Shown here piece by piece: positions 46,964 to 56,223 of a stretch of DNA of 64,000 bases. Below the pieces are notes generated by a model. That model was not told the origin of the DNA. It ran no database searches and was given only the letters and a program-made list of their open reading frames with translations. Position 1 is the stretch's first letter; the number at the start of each line of letters is the position of its first letter. The stretch lies in assembly GCA_016703265.1 (NCBI GenBank), contig JADJCK010000004.1:62001-126000 (forward strand), given 5' to 3'. A program made the translations under genes and the position numbers. The stretch comes from a bacterium. GTDB lineage: Bacteria > Krumholzibacteriota > Krumholzibacteriia > LZORAL124-64-63.

Positions 46964-47968
46964 CTACTCTGCATCCCCTGGGCGACTCCACCCGGGGATG
47001 AAAGAGACAGATTCCACTATCAGTTGCCATTCGTCTTCATGGAGCCCGCCAACATTCTTGACGACGACCTTGCATGCGCGCCCAAACCTCTCTCTGTCAA
47101 CGGGCCCCCTGCAGGGGCGGCTATTGGCGCGGAAGATCAGGACAACTCCCGCGAACCCCGCGTATTCCCGGTCGCGCTTGACGTCAATCGCCTGCCTCGA
47201 ACTTCGGTCTCCCAGTCGCAAAGCCCCCGGCGGCATACCCGGGCGATTGATGGCCATGTATGGCACTAGACGGCAACCCGGAAACAGCGCGCCAAATGCC
47301 GTGTCAGCTTCGAGTCTCGTGGCCACAAATGCAAGGTCGCACGGTGTGGGGAAATCCAAGCTAATCCAACAACCCGGTGTTCGTGCGCCGGCTTCGGCAC
47401 AATAGCGCGAGATTGAGGTAACGCCATTTGCGCGCAGCCATTCGACGATCGGCGCCGCGCAGTGCTGAGACATGATTTCTGCCCCAGTTGACGGTCCTGA
47501 CAGTTGAAATGATTGCCATACTGCGCTCGCTGATCCCGCTCGATCCATCGAAGCGCTTTCGATTGCCGCGATGCCATCGCAACACGACACAAGGCTCGCA
47601 TTGCGAGCGACTGCGCAGTCTGGCGTTCCATCTCCACATATGATCAGCGATCTCAACAGATGCGGCCCGGCCGCCGCCGGATTCTCCCGGTAAACAGGAT
47701 TGTGCGGGTCGCCGGTAACGCAGGCGGTTGCGCGACCAAGACGCAGCGCCTTACTCATAAACCGCGTTTCTTCACTGAGGTAGGCGAGCCCAACCACGTG
47801 ACCAGGGTCGAAGTGCGCGATGGCCAGTTCAAAGGCTTCGTCGCAATCATCGGCGGCCATCAGCGTTGATGTGCCGCCAGTCGCCGCAACAAAGACTACC
47901 GCGCACAAGAACCTGCGTGCGTGCCGGAATTTGCGCCCTGCCCTCAACATACGATGCCGCCGTTCCAT
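46964..47968 (-). CDS. secreted Cys-containing protein, unknown function (cassette)
   Basis: 334 residues (or 328 from ATG 47950). Signal peptide FLCAVVFVAATGGTSTLMA; about a dozen Cys in the mature part (DDCDEA, TACVTG, IICGDGTPDCAVA, VSCCDG, RYCAEAGARTPGCW, TPCDLA). No family recognised. An unusually long cassette gene with its own clear ORF and no attC-derived tail. Confidence 0.6.
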   Translation of the reverse strand: MERRHRMLRAGRKFRHARRFLCAVVFVAATGGTSTLMAADDCDEAFELAIAHFDPGHVVGLAYLSEETRFMSKALRLGRATACVTGDPHNPVYRENPAAAGPHLLRSLIICGDGTPDCAVARNASLVSCCDGIAAIESASMDRAGSASAVWQSFQLSGPSTGAEIMSQHCAAPIVEWLRANGVTSISRYCAEAGARTPGCWISLDFPTPCDLAFVATRLEADTAFGALFPGCRLVPYMAINRPGMPPGALRLGDRSSRQAIDVKRDREYAGFAGVVLIFRANSRPCRGPVDRERFGRACKVVVKNVGGLHEDEWQLIVESVSFIPGWSRPGDAE

Positions 47969-48014
47969 TCAGCGCAAGATTGCCACATCACGCCTTTCTC
48001 CCTTGGCGCATCTC

Positions 48015-48114
48015 GCACCTAACACCAGCTTCAGCAGCGAAGACGTCTGGCGCGGCGCCTGCGCAAGCAGGCGACGTGACAGGCGGCTTCGTCTGCTGCA
48101 AGCAGAGGTTAGCT
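48015..48114 (-). other. attC (major type, altered R' spacer)
   Basis: Core sites ACCTAAC (48015-48021) and GTTAGCT (48108-48114). The right arm reads AAGCAGAGGTTAG instead of AAGCTCTGGTTAG, a small inversion-like change next to the core. Confidence 0.85.
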
Positions 48115-48122
48115 CGCCACCC

Positions 48123-48605
48123 CTAGAACTCATCCTCATGGCGCCATCCGGCATGCGCTCGCTCCACGAGCAGCGTGTCGTTGACGATTGCCCGTGGAGG
48201 CAGTGCACGATGCTCCTGCGAAAGCAAGTCAATGCGCCATTGTCTGTCGCCGTCCCAGAGCCAATGAGAGCCCGATCCGTTCGGAAATCGAATCGTCGCT
48301 CGAAAGACGGGAAACGACTGCGCCTCCGCCGGCACAGGCGCTTGCCCAACAATTTGTGCAATTCCGCGATGGCATGCCGCGCCGAGTGGAAAGAACGTAA
48401 CGAACTGCGTGCGCATTGCTGCCAATTCAGCGGCAGTCGTGTCGCCAGCTATCGACGCGGGCGCCGACGCTGGACCGAGTACTCGCAACAGTGGCCCGTA
48501 CATCTTGTGCCTATGTGTGTATTGCGCGTAGGCGGCGGCACCAGAGGCGTCGACAATGCGCACGACGTCGCCAATTCTCGGCCGCACACGCGCTTTGTCG
48601 GTCAC
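48123..48605 (-). CDS. immunity protein 26-like protein (cassette)
   Basis: 160 residues without signal peptide. RIGDVVRIVDASGAAAYAQYTHRHKMYGPLLRVL and HWLWDGDRQWRIDLLSQEHRALP, then VNDTLLVERAHAGW recall the Imm26-like/uncharacterised GDV...YGPL family often found near polymorphic toxins. No toxin is next to it. Cytoplasmic; function unknown. Confidence 0.6.
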   Translation of the reverse strand: MTDKARVRPRIGDVVRIVDASGAAAYAQYTHRHKMYGPLLRVLGPASAPASIAGDTTAAELAAMRTQFVTFFPLGAACHRGIAQIVGQAPVPAEAQSFPVFRATIRFPNGSGSHWLWDGDRQWRIDLLSQEHRALPPRAIVNDTLLVERAHAGWRHEDEF

Positions 48606-48622
48606 GCCACAATCCTTCGATT

Positions 48623-48720
48623 AGCTAACACCTTGCTTCAGCAGCGAAGACGGCTGGCGCGGGCCGTGCCCTGCACCCGGACCGTGACAGGCGGCTTAAT
48701 CTGCTGCAAGCTGATTATAT
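48623..48720 (-). other. degenerate attC (major type)
   Basis: Left core AGCTAAC is intact, but the right arm ends AAGCTGATTATAT in place of AAGCTCTGGTTAG; the central loop has CCTGCACCC. R'' on the recombining strand is therefore lost, so excision here should be blocked. Confidence 0.75.
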
Positions 48721-49337
48721 GAGTACGCTCGATGCCCGATCTCCAGGGCAGGCCGAAAGCAACGAGCCCTCATGAGTCTACGCCTGCCGCAAGTCACAAT
48801 CAATGACCTTGCCCAAAGCCGCCCCGGATCGACCTACCGGCCACGAGTACGATTGGGTCCCAGACTCCAGCCCGCAGCCCGATAAGCCCGCCTGTTTGAA
48901 GCAAATTCGGCCGTCGCAACACGTCCACGCCGCCGAAGCCCGCCCGTTCCTTCAATTGCCGACCGTTCGGGGCAACGCAAGGCCAGGCACGATTCCGGCG
49001 CCAATAGTACGGCGAGCTCGGCGCACTTTGAAGCTTCTGCCCGCCAGATCCACCGCGAACTTCGTGGCGGCTGTCAGCCGGAATTGATCCCGACTCCAGG
49101 CGAGTGAAGTGACTCCGAGATCCAGGCTTGTCAGGATGATTCCGCCTGCCGGGCGATGGAGGCGACCTTCAGTTTCAGCCGGCTGCCAGCAATGCGACGG
49201 CCGCAAGATCAACGATCATGGACTCGAGTGCGATCGCAGGCACGTTCGCCGTGGTCAGCGCGGCAAATTGCCGCCAGACTCAATGCCGCGGCCGGGCGCG
49301 ACCGCCAGCAAAACAAAGTTCATGCACTGCCCTATCC
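48721..49337. other. cassette-sized stretch without a convincing gene
   Basis: About 617 bp between a degenerate and an intact attC. Short frames exist on both strands (e.g. minus 48952-49212, plus 48803-49087) but none has a signal peptide, a known domain or a convincing start. It may be an ORF-less cassette, a decayed gene or a non-coding RNA cassette. Confidence 0.5.
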
Positions 49338-49434
49338 ATATAACACCAGCTTCAGCAGCGAAGTCGGCTGGCGCGGGCCGTGCTTTGCACGGACCGTGAC
49401 AGGCGGCTTCGTCTGCTGCAAGCTCTGGTTAGGC
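49338..49434 (-). other. attC (major type)
   Basis: Core sites ATATAAC (49338-49344, imperfect) and GTTAGGC (49428-49434). Terminal loop is CCGTGCTTTGCACGG, a variant shared with the attC at 58908-59004. Confidence 0.88.
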
Positions 49435-50625
49435 CGCCCTAGAGCTCACGCCGCACCGACAGCAGCTCGAGCCGCCCCGGCCCTACCCACTCGATCTCGT
49501 AAAAAGCACGGCCGTCGGTTACAACGAATCGATGCGGGTCAAACCACTTGGCAAACCTGAACGGTTTTTCACAATGACCACCGATTTCGCCGTCGATAAT
49601 CCCTGGGGTCACAATTCTCACGTTCCGCTCTAGCCGAATGCGATTGAGGTAGACGCCTTCGATTCGGCTGGCTGGCCAACTGTACACCATTGCCTGCAAT
49701 TCTTCGGGCTGGGTTATAGTCGAAAGTTGTGGATGAGCTGATCACGAAAGCGGCGTATCCTCCCCATGCCAAACTCCAACACCTCAAACGAGGTGGAAAG
49801 GATACGCCATGGGAAAGATAAGCCAGATCGGGGCCTCGGGTCCACAGCAGAATGCCACGGACGTGCTGACGGAGATCCTGCGAGCCGGCTCGCACCAGCT
49901 GCTGGCAGCGGCCCTGGAGGTCGAGATTCAGGAGTTCCTGGGCCGGTACGCGGACCAGAAGGACGAGCACGGCCGGCAGCGCGTGGTGCGCAACGGCTTC
50001 CACAAGCCGCGTGAGGTCCAGACGGGCATCGGCGCCATCGAGGTCAAGGCGCCGCGCGCGCGGGACCGGGAGCCGTCCGGCGACCAGATCAGGTTCACGT
50101 CGTCGATCCTGCCGCCGTATTTGCGGCGCAGCAAGAGCATCGAGGACCTGTTGCCCTGGCTGTACCTGAAGGGCGTCTCGACGGGCGACTTCGGCGACGC
50201 GCTGGCATCGCTGCTCGGCCCGAACGCGCCGGGGCTGTCGGCTTCGACGATCAGCCGGCTGAAGCAGGCTTGGGAAGCTGACTACGCGGGCTGGAACCAG
50301 CGCGACCTGTCGACGAAGCGGTACGTGTACGTGTGGGCCGACGGCGTCTACTTCCAGGCTCGGCTTGAGGAGCAGAAGCAGTGCATCCTGGTGCTGATGG
50401 GCTCGACGCCGAGCGGGGACAAGGAGCTGATCGCGATCCAGGATGGGTTCCGCGAGAGCGAGCAGTCCTGGCTCGATCTGCTCGAGGACGTCAAACGCCA
50501 CGGCTTGGTGGTGTCGCCTAAGCTGGCGGTCGGCGACGGTGCACTTGTAAGCGTCCGACCCCGCGCGTATTCCCCCGCCCCTGATTTCGCGGCATGATGC
50601 CGCCTCCCCAACCCGGAGGTGCCTC

Positions 50626-50931
50626 ATGTCCAGCCGTCGTCGTACTCCCGCCGAGATCGCAACCATCATCTCGCAGTTCCACGCCAGCGGCCTGAGCCAG
50701 CGTGATTTCGCCCAGCGACACGACTTCAGCGTCGGCTCCCTGGGCCGCTGGCTGCAGCGCCAGCCGACGCCGCCGACCGCCCCCAAGTTCGTCCGCGTGG
50801 TCCCGGCCGCGACGCCGACACCGCCGTCGTGGTTCGAACTCGCCTTGCCCGACGGCCGCCGCCTGCGCATCCCCGCCGGCTGCGACGAGTCGGCGCTGCG
50901 CTCGCTGCTGGGCGTGCTCGCCGAATGCTGA
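50626..50931 (+). CDS. tnpA: IS66 TnpA-like accessory protein
   Basis: 101 residues. Helix-turn-helix RTPAEIATIISQFHASGLSQRDFAQRHDFSVGSLGRWL as in IS66 orf1 proteins, then a beta tail ending DESALRSLLGVLAEC. It overlaps tnpB (ATGCTGA). Confidence 0.88.
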   Translation: MSSRRRTPAEIATIISQFHASGLSQRDFAQRHDFSVGSLGRWLQRQPTPPTAPKFVRVVPAATPTPPSWFELALPDGRRLRIPAGCDESALRSLLGVLAEC

Positions 50932-51284
50932 CCGTCCCCGAAAGCGTGTGCATCTACCTGGCGGCCGGCCCGACCGACATGCGCAAGTCGTTCGACACGC
51001 TGGCGGCGTTGACGCGGGACGTGATCGGCCAGGACCCGCGTTCGGGCCACCTGTTCGTGTTCTGCAACCGCAACCGCGACCGCCTGAAGATCCTGCACTG
51101 GGAGAGCAGCGGCTACTGGCTATTGAGCAAGCGGCTCGAAAAGGGAACGTTCGCGTGGCCGGCCGCGGGCGCGGCTCGCGTGACGTTGACGGCGACGGAG
51201 TTGGCGGTGCTGCTCGGCGGTCTCGATGTGCGCGACACGCGAAAACGCCCTTGGTACGGCCGGAAAACTACAAGTTCCGCGTGA
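50925..51284 (+). CDS. tnpB: IS66 family accessory protein TnpB
   Basis: 119 residues, VCIYLAAGPTDMRKSFDTLAALT and LFVFCNRNRDRLKILHWESSGYWLLSKRLEKGTF are the IS66 orf2 signature. Start ATG 50925 overlaps the tnpA stop by 7 bp. Confidence 0.94.
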   Translation: MLTVPESVCIYLAAGPTDMRKSFDTLAALTRDVIGQDPRSGHLFVFCNRNRDRLKILHWESSGYWLLSKRLEKGTFAWPAAGAARVTLTATELAVLLGGLDVRDTRKRPWYGRKTTSSA

Positions 51285-51324
51285 TCGTGCTTGAAATGCG
51301 CGCGTGATCGTGTATGCTGCGCGC

Positions 51325-52908
51325 ATGGACAACAACGCGCGCAATCACGAAGCCGAACTCGAAGCGCTGCGCGCGGTCAATGCCCCGCTGCTGGATGGAC
51401 TCCTTGGCGAGCTGCATCACCTGCGCAGCGAGAACGCCTACCTCAAGCACGCCCTGGCACGACTGAATCATCGCCTCTATGGCCGCAGCAGCGAGAAGGT
51501 CGATCCCGGCCAGCTCGAACTGGCGCTGCAACTCGACGCCGCGGTGGCCGCCGCAGCCGAGGATCTGGTCACGGTTCCTCCCGGCCTCGCAGAGGCTCCC
51601 GATGCCGAGGTGGTCGCGCCGACGCCGAAGAAGCGCCGCCCGAACCACCATGGCCGTGTGCCGCTGCCGGCGCACCTGGAGCGTGTGCAGACGGAGATCC
51701 ACCCCGCAGACCTGTCTTGCCCTTGCTGCAGCGGCGAGTTGCGGCGGCTGGGCGAAGAGACGAGCGAGGAACTTGGCCGCCGCCCGGCGCAGTTCTACGT
51801 CCGGCAGACGGTGCGGGTCAAGTACGCGTGCCCTCGCTGCCAGGACCAGATCGTGCGGCCGGAGTTGCCGGAGAAGCTGTTCGAGCGCGGCCTGGCGGGC
51901 GCCGACGTGGTGGCTCACGTGCTGGTGGGCAAGTACGCCGATCATCTGCCGCTGCATCGCCAGGAGACGATCTACCGTCGCGAGGGCGTGCATCTGGACA
52001 AGGCGACGATGTGCGACTGGGTGGACCGGAGCGCGGACCTGCTGCGGCCGGTGGTCGCGGCGCTGCGGCGGGCGGTGCTGGCCGGCCCGGTCGCGCACGC
52101 GGACGAGACGCCAATACTGTACCTGAGACACGGCGAACGCGGTTCGTTCCGCGGATGGCTGTGGGTGTACACCAACCTGCATGGCGAAGTGTTCTACGAC
52201 TTCAGCCGGACGCGAAGTAGACAGTGGCCGGATGCGGTTCTGGCGGAATACCGCGGCTACCTGGTGGTGGACGGGTTCACGGGCTATGACGCGGTGGCGG
52301 CACGAGACGGCGTGGTGTACGTCGGCTGCTGGGCACACGCACGGCGCAAGTTCCACGACGCGCTGAAGACGGACCCGCAGCCGGCGGCCGTGATCCTCAA
52401 GGCGATCGGCGAGATGTACAAGGTGGAGCAGCAGGCCCGCGACGAGGGTCTTGAGGCGGACTCTGTGCTGGCGTTGCGGCAGGCGCGGACAGCACCGCTG
52501 CTTGAGGACCTGGAAGCGTACCTGCGCGCGCTGTTGCCGTCGGTGTTGCCGAAGAGCCCTATCGGCAAGGCCGTGCAGTACACCTTGGCGAGGTGGGCGG
52601 CGTTGACGGTGTTCGCCGGCGACGGCCAGGTGCCGATCGACAACAACAGCGCCGAGCGGGCGATGCGGAAGGTGGCGCTGGGCCGAAACAACTGGTTGTT
52701 CGCGGGCAACGACACGGGCGGCGAGCGGGCGGCGGTGATCTACTCGCTGATCGAGACGTGCAGCCGCTTGGGCATCAATCCTCACGAGTACCTGACGGAC
52801 GTGCTGCGGCGGGTAGGAAGCCATCCCCTGAGCCGGGTAGCAGAGCTGACGCCGCGCGCGTGGCTGGCGGGCCGGGCAGCGGCCGGCGTCAGCAGCAATC
52901 AAGCGTAA
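51325..52908 (+). CDS. tnpC: IS66 family transposase TnpC
   Basis: 527 residues. N-terminal leucine-zipper region (LLGELHHLRSENAYLKHALARLNHRLYGRSSEK), zinc-finger-like CPCCSGEL, DDE core with HADETPILYL, VVDGFTGYDA, and C-terminal DNNSAERAMRKVALGRNNWLFAG ... NPHEYLTDVL. ATG 51325 preferred; an in-frame ATG at 51304 exists. It appears intact. Confidence 0.94.
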   Translation: MDNNARNHEAELEALRAVNAPLLDGLLGELHHLRSENAYLKHALARLNHRLYGRSSEKVDPGQLELALQLDAAVAAAAEDLVTVPPGLAEAPDAEVVAPTPKKRRPNHHGRVPLPAHLERVQTEIHPADLSCPCCSGELRRLGEETSEELGRRPAQFYVRQTVRVKYACPRCQDQIVRPELPEKLFERGLAGADVVAHVLVGKYADHLPLHRQETIYRREGVHLDKATMCDWVDRSADLLRPVVAALRRAVLAGPVAHADETPILYLRHGERGSFRGWLWVYTNLHGEVFYDFSRTRSRQWPDAVLAEYRGYLVVDGFTGYDAVAARDGVVYVGCWAHARRKFHDALKTDPQPAAVILKAIGEMYKVEQQARDEGLEADSVLALRQARTAPLLEDLEAYLRALLPSVLPKSPIGKAVQYTLARWAALTVFAGDGQVPIDNNSAERAMRKVALGRNNWLFAGNDTGGERAAVIYSLIETCSRLGINPHEYLTDVLRRVGSHPLSRVAELTPRAWLAGRAAAGVSSNQA

Positions 52909-53828
52909 CTGAGGACCATACCACTGAGCGTGAGCGGCTGGAATATGCCGTTCGTCGGACGTTTACGTGCACTTGGCTTCTGGAAGGCGGTGCGCAAGGC
53001 CTATCCGTCGACGAAGCCCCAGCGCTGCTGGTTCCACAAGATGGGCAACGTGCTGAACAAGCTGCCGAAGCATCTGCATGGGAAGGCGAAGGCGGGGCTG
53101 CAGGCGATCTGGATGGCCGACAGCCGCGAACAGGCAGAGAAGGCCATGGCGGCGTTCGCGGCCACGTACGGCGCGAAGTACCCGAAGGCGGTCTCGTGCC
53201 TGGTCGGCGATCGGGAGGAGCTGCTGGCGTTCTACAGCTTCCCTGCGGAGCACTGGAAGCACCTGCGGACGACGAACCCGATCGAGTCGACGTTCTCGAC
53301 GGTGCGGCTGCGCACGGCCAAGACGCGAGGATGCCTCTCGCGAACGACGGCGCTGACGATGGTGTTCCAGCTATGTCGCAGTGCTCAGCGGACGTGGCGG
53401 AAGCTCGACGGTCACGAGCTCTTGGGCAAAGTCATCGAGGGCGTGAAGTTCATCGACGGCGTGATGGAGGAGGCCGCTGCGTGAGCGGTCATACACAACA
53501 CTTGACCATAGCCCTTCGGGCTTGCCGGCGTTCGTGTCTCCGAAATCGATACGGTACTCAGGTCCCGGAGGCGGCCAACCCATCTCCTCAACCACCAAAT
53601 AGGCGTCCCCATCGAATCTGCCATCGCCCGACCAGGCATAGAACGAGACGCGCAAGACAACAGAATCCGCAGGAGCGCCCAATGCAACTTCAGTGAGCGT
53701 CTCGGGCAGAAGCATCTCCGGGACCGAGACTGATGGCAGCGATTCCGCGCGGGCGCTCGACGAGCTCGTCAATGATGCTAGCGCCAGTACCAAGAGCCAA
53801 CACATCCGAGTTCCCTTTGTTTTGGCCG

Positions 53829-53926
53829 GCCTAACACCAGCTTCAGCAGCGAAGACGGCTGGCGCAGCACCTGCGCAAGCAGGCGACGTGACGGGCGGCT
53901 TCGTCTGCTGCAAGCTTTGGTTGGGT
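53829..53926 (-). other. attC (major type)
   Basis: Core sites GCCTAAC (53829-53835) and GTTGGGT (53920-53926). Central hairpin ACCTGCGCAAGCAGGCGACG. Confidence 0.9.
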
Positions 53927-53957
53927 GTAACCAGCCGCAGCAGACACGGGCCGCCAA

Positions 53958-54383
53958 TTAGCGACCACAAAGGTTGGGCAGCTCCACGCTCGATAGATCG
54001 TCCTCAGACAATTCCAGCGTGTAGTGCGCCACCTTGACAGCACTTCTAACCTCCGACCATGCATCATCTACCACGGGCGACTGCTGGTACACCAGTTGCC
54101 TCGAGGCATTGTCGTATACCGAGATGCACGTAATGGCGTCGGACGGCGCCGGAAATGTCGTGCTGGTGCCGTCCACAATCAGCAAATTAGCTCTTGCACC
54201 AGCCTCAACAACGACTGAACTGCCGATAGGGTGTACCACTACCAATAATCTTCTACTGGAAGCGTTCACAAAATCGAACTCACTGAAATTCGCTAACTCG
54301 CCCGGCGGGGATGCGTTCTCGCCGCATCCGGCCACGACGAGGCCCAGCATGGCCAACACGGCTAAGATATTCCGCTTCATCAT
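53958..54383 (-). CDS. lipoprotein, unknown function (cassette)
   Basis: 141 residues, lipobox LVVAGCGEN. The mature part is beta-rich (FDFVNASSRRLLVVVHPIGSSVVVEAG) and ends SSVELPNLCGR. No family recognised. Start at ATG 54383 or the adjacent ATG 54380. Confidence 0.65.
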   Translation of the reverse strand: MMKRNILAVLAMLGLVVAGCGENASPPGELANFSEFDFVNASSRRLLVVVHPIGSSVVVEAGARANLLIVDGTSTTFPAPSDAITCISVYDNASRQLVYQQSPVVDDAWSEVRSAVKVAHYTLELSEDDLSSVELPNLCGR

Positions 54384-54443
54384 TGCGCCTCTTTGCTTTG
54401 CGGCCGCAACGGCCCTGGACCATAGTACGCCCGTCGCCCCCAC

Positions 54444-54541
54444 ACCTAACACCAGCTTCAGCAGCGAAGACGGCTGGCGCGGCGCCTGCGCAAGCAGGCG
54501 ACGTGACAGGCGGCTTCGTCTGCTGCAAGCTCTGGTTAGAA
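54444..54541 (-). other. attC (major type)
   Basis: Core sites ACCTAAC (54444-54450) and GTTAGAA (54535-54541). Confidence 0.9.
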
Positions 54542-54560
54542 TGGTCCCAAGCGCGTCCGC

Positions 54561-55207
54561 CTATCTGAAGAGGGCCTTCACAGAACCCCACGACGTTGAT
54601 TCCACGCCGATGGCTTCGCGCGTCCCAAATAGCCGGTAGCCACCTGGGAGCATTACTGCACCGTAACCCCACGCCAAGTAGTAAGTCCCCTCATGATGGG
54701 TGTTCTGTAGGTCTGTTTCCACCAGGACCAGAGCATCGAAATTCCCGGCTGGCGTCACAACTGTCTCGGCACGCTCCAAAACACTGATGTTGGGCTCTCT
54801 GTTGTGGTACCAACTGCCGTGCCGCTACTAGTCCATGACTTGCCGACGAATAGTGGATCATCGATGAATTTCAATGGAGGTGAATATTCCCAACTATATG
54901 CCACGCCCGACCTGTCCTCATACGAAACGCTGGCGAGCGTCACGTCGCCGGACGCATCAATTTGGAACATGTCGTGCTTCGTCCACTCCCACCCCGCATC
55001 AGACATGCATATGCTGTCCTGTCTAAACCCGGCTGTTCCCCAAGGATTAGTGACTACTTCGATCGCGCGGCCACTACCATTGATATATATGTACATGTTG
55101 GCCCAGTCGAGCGGCCAATAGTCAGGACCTGGTGTGAAGTCCCAGCCAAGTGCCGGCGCCGCTGCCAGACAAACAAGAACAAGTACAATCGCAAGCGAAT
55201 ATTTCAT
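54561..55207 (-). pseudogene. WGxxKxxFR-tagged secreted protein, copy A, frameshifted
   Basis: Signal peptide MKYSLAIVLVLVCLAAAPALG and the first ~140 residues are open; the frame then breaks near 54780-54800 (stop at 54755) and continues in another frame to VESTSWGSVKALFR, stop 54561. Copy B (56926-57572) has extra bases here (CTCCACAACACACTGATGTTGGAAGC versus a shorter CTCCAAAACACTGATGTTGGGC), keeping its frame. The C-terminal SWGSVKALFR is the recurrent tag. Function unknown. Confidence 0.78.
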
Positions 55208-55236
55208 GACGCACCTCGCTGCAAGTCCGCTTCCCA

Positions 55237-55334
55237 TTCTAACACCAGCTTCAGCAGCGAAGACGGCTGGCGCGGGCCGTGCGCAAGCACGGACCGTGAC
55301 AGGCGGCTTCGTCTGCTGCAAGCTCTGGTTAGAC
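55237..55334 (-). other. attC (major type)
   Basis: Core sites TTCTAAC (55237-55243) and GTTAGAC (55328-55334). Central hairpin CCGTGCGCAAGCACGG. Confidence 0.9.
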
Positions 55335-55343
55335 AACAACCCG

Positions 55344-55679
55344 TCAGGACATTGACGAAAGCAGTTCCGTCAACTTGGCCTTGAGATCTGGCACGTCCCG
55401 ACTGACTACCGTCCAGACCAAATCTATGTCGATACCCAGATAGTCGTGAACGACGACGTTGCGAAAGGCCGCCAATGCCGCCCACTCGATCTCCGGGTGC
55501 GCCGACTTCAAGTCCGCAGACAACCGCTGCGTTGTCTCGGTCAACGTGTGGAGATTGCGAAGTACCGCGTCCTGAAATATGACCGAATCGAAGAACGCAG
55601 CCCGCCCTGAGGCTGTGGCAAGTTCGATGCGCCCGATCATGTCGAGCATATGCTGCAAATACGCGCGGTCCTTCGTCAC
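55344..55679 (-). CDS. hepT: HepT-like HEPN ribonuclease toxin (cassette)
   Basis: 111 residues, all-helical. The HEPN motif RNVVVHDY (RX4HXY) marks HepT-type toxins, which cleave or are neutralised through di-AMPylation by their partner. It follows the nucleotidyltransferase gene with a 4-nt overlap (55676-55679). Confidence 0.92.
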   Translation of the reverse strand: MTKDRAYLQHMLDMIGRIELATASGRAAFFDSVIFQDAVLRNLHTLTETTQRLSADLKSAHPEIEWAALAAFRNVVVHDYLGIDIDLVWTVVSRDVPDLKAKLTELLSSMS

Positions 55680-55966
55680 AGCGCAACCGCCTCAGCCAGG
55701 ACCTGGCTCCGGATATGTGGATTCAGGCCGGCCTCAGTCACGATATCGATATGTCGACCGAGTAGGTCCTCAAGGTCCAAAATCAGGCGTGCAGGGAACC
55801 AAGAGCTGACCGATGGTCCGGTAGTTACGAGAAGGTCGATATCACTGGCGTCGGTCTCCTCGCCGCGGGCAACTGAACCAAAGACGCGAATTGACGTAAC
55901 GCCATGGCGTTGAGCAACTTCGAGTACTTGCTCGCGTCGAGATTTGAGTGTTTCGATGGTCGTCAT
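55676..55966 (-). CDS. mntA: MntA-like minimal nucleotidyltransferase antitoxin (cassette)
   Basis: 96 residues. Core IRVFGSVARGEETDASDIDLLV contains the GS-x9-DxD nucleotidyltransferase motif; the third catalytic Asp lies in GRHIDIVTE. In known pairs MntA transfers AMP to the Tyr of HepT's RX4HXY. First gene of the two-gene cassette. Confidence 0.93.
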   Translation of the reverse strand: MTTIETLKSRREQVLEVAQRHGVTSIRVFGSVARGEETDASDIDLLVTTGPSVSSWFPARLILDLEDLLGRHIDIVTEAGLNPHIRSQVLAEAVAL

Positions 55967-56121
55967 GCGGCCCTCCGATTTGGTTCAGCGCGATTATATG
56001 CGACGAAATGGCGGCACCGCAACTGGCGATCAGCTATCACATTGCGCGATGCGCTGCGCTGCACCCGCAACTCGCAACGCCGGTACCAAGATTGAAAGTA
56101 AGGGCGCAGGCCGTCCAGGTT

Positions 56122-56219
56122 GTCTAACACCAGCTTCAGCAGCGAAGACGTCTGGCGCGGGCCGTGCGCAAGCACGGACCGTGACAGGCGGCTTCGTCTG
56201 CTGCAAGCTCTGGTTAGCA
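56122..56219 (-). other. attC (major type)
   Basis: Core sites GTCTAAC (56122-56128) and GTTAGCA (56213-56219). Confidence 0.9.
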
Positions 56220-56223
56220 CGCC

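Larger units (their letters stand above)
50547..52966 (+). mobile_element. IS66-family insertion sequence
   Basis: 2,420 bp. Inverted ends GTAAGCGTCCGAC and GTAAACGTCCGAC, flanked by an exact 8-bp target duplication GTGCACTT (50539-50546, 52967-52974), as for IS66. Three genes in the classical order tnpA-tnpB-tnpC, all intact. Inserted in the DDE domain of the IS256-family transposase. Confidence 0.94.
49809..53484 (+). pseudogene. IS256-family transposase, interrupted by an IS66-family element
   Basis: Part 1 (49809-50546) has MGKISQIGASGPQQNATDVL, the catalytic Asp in YVYVWADGVYF and ends at VGDGAL; part 2 (52975-53484) resumes GFWKAVRKAYPSTKPQRCW and contains TTNPIESTFSTVRLRT with the catalytic Glu. 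Joining them restores VGDGALGFWKA exactly, so the gene would be intact without the insertion. Not functional as it stands. Confidence 0.93.
49711..53514 (+). mobile_element. IS256-family insertion sequence, itself interrupted
   Basis: Ends GGGTTATAGTCGAAAGTTGT and (reverse complement) GGGCTATGGTCAAGTGTTGT form ~26-bp imperfect inverted repeats. It is flanked by the 8-bp target duplication TTCGGGCT (49703-49710 and 53515-53522). Without the inner IS66-family element and its duplication it is about 1,376 bp, the normal IS256 size. Inserted in the cassette gene, opposite to its direction. Confidence 0.92.
49439..53805 (-). pseudogene. cassette gene for a secreted protein, split by nested insertion sequences
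   Basis: N-terminal part 53515-53805 has signal peptide MCWLLVLALASLTSSSSARA and a beta domain; C-terminal part 49439-49702 ends in EIEWVGPGRLELLSVRREL. Removing the IS and one copy of its target duplication (TTCGGGCT) joins GKPE to ELQAMVYSWPASRIEG in frame, giving a 184-residue protein. Family unknown. The break is recent enough that both parts are still open. Confidence 0.78.

Noticed and set aside
53371..53970. A 199-residue protein starting MWSLIGG and containing NQSLQQTKPPVTSP
   Set aside because: The N-terminal third is attC translation, and the C-terminal part after GKPEG reads into the IS256 end. The true cassette gene starts at 53805 and is interrupted at 53515.
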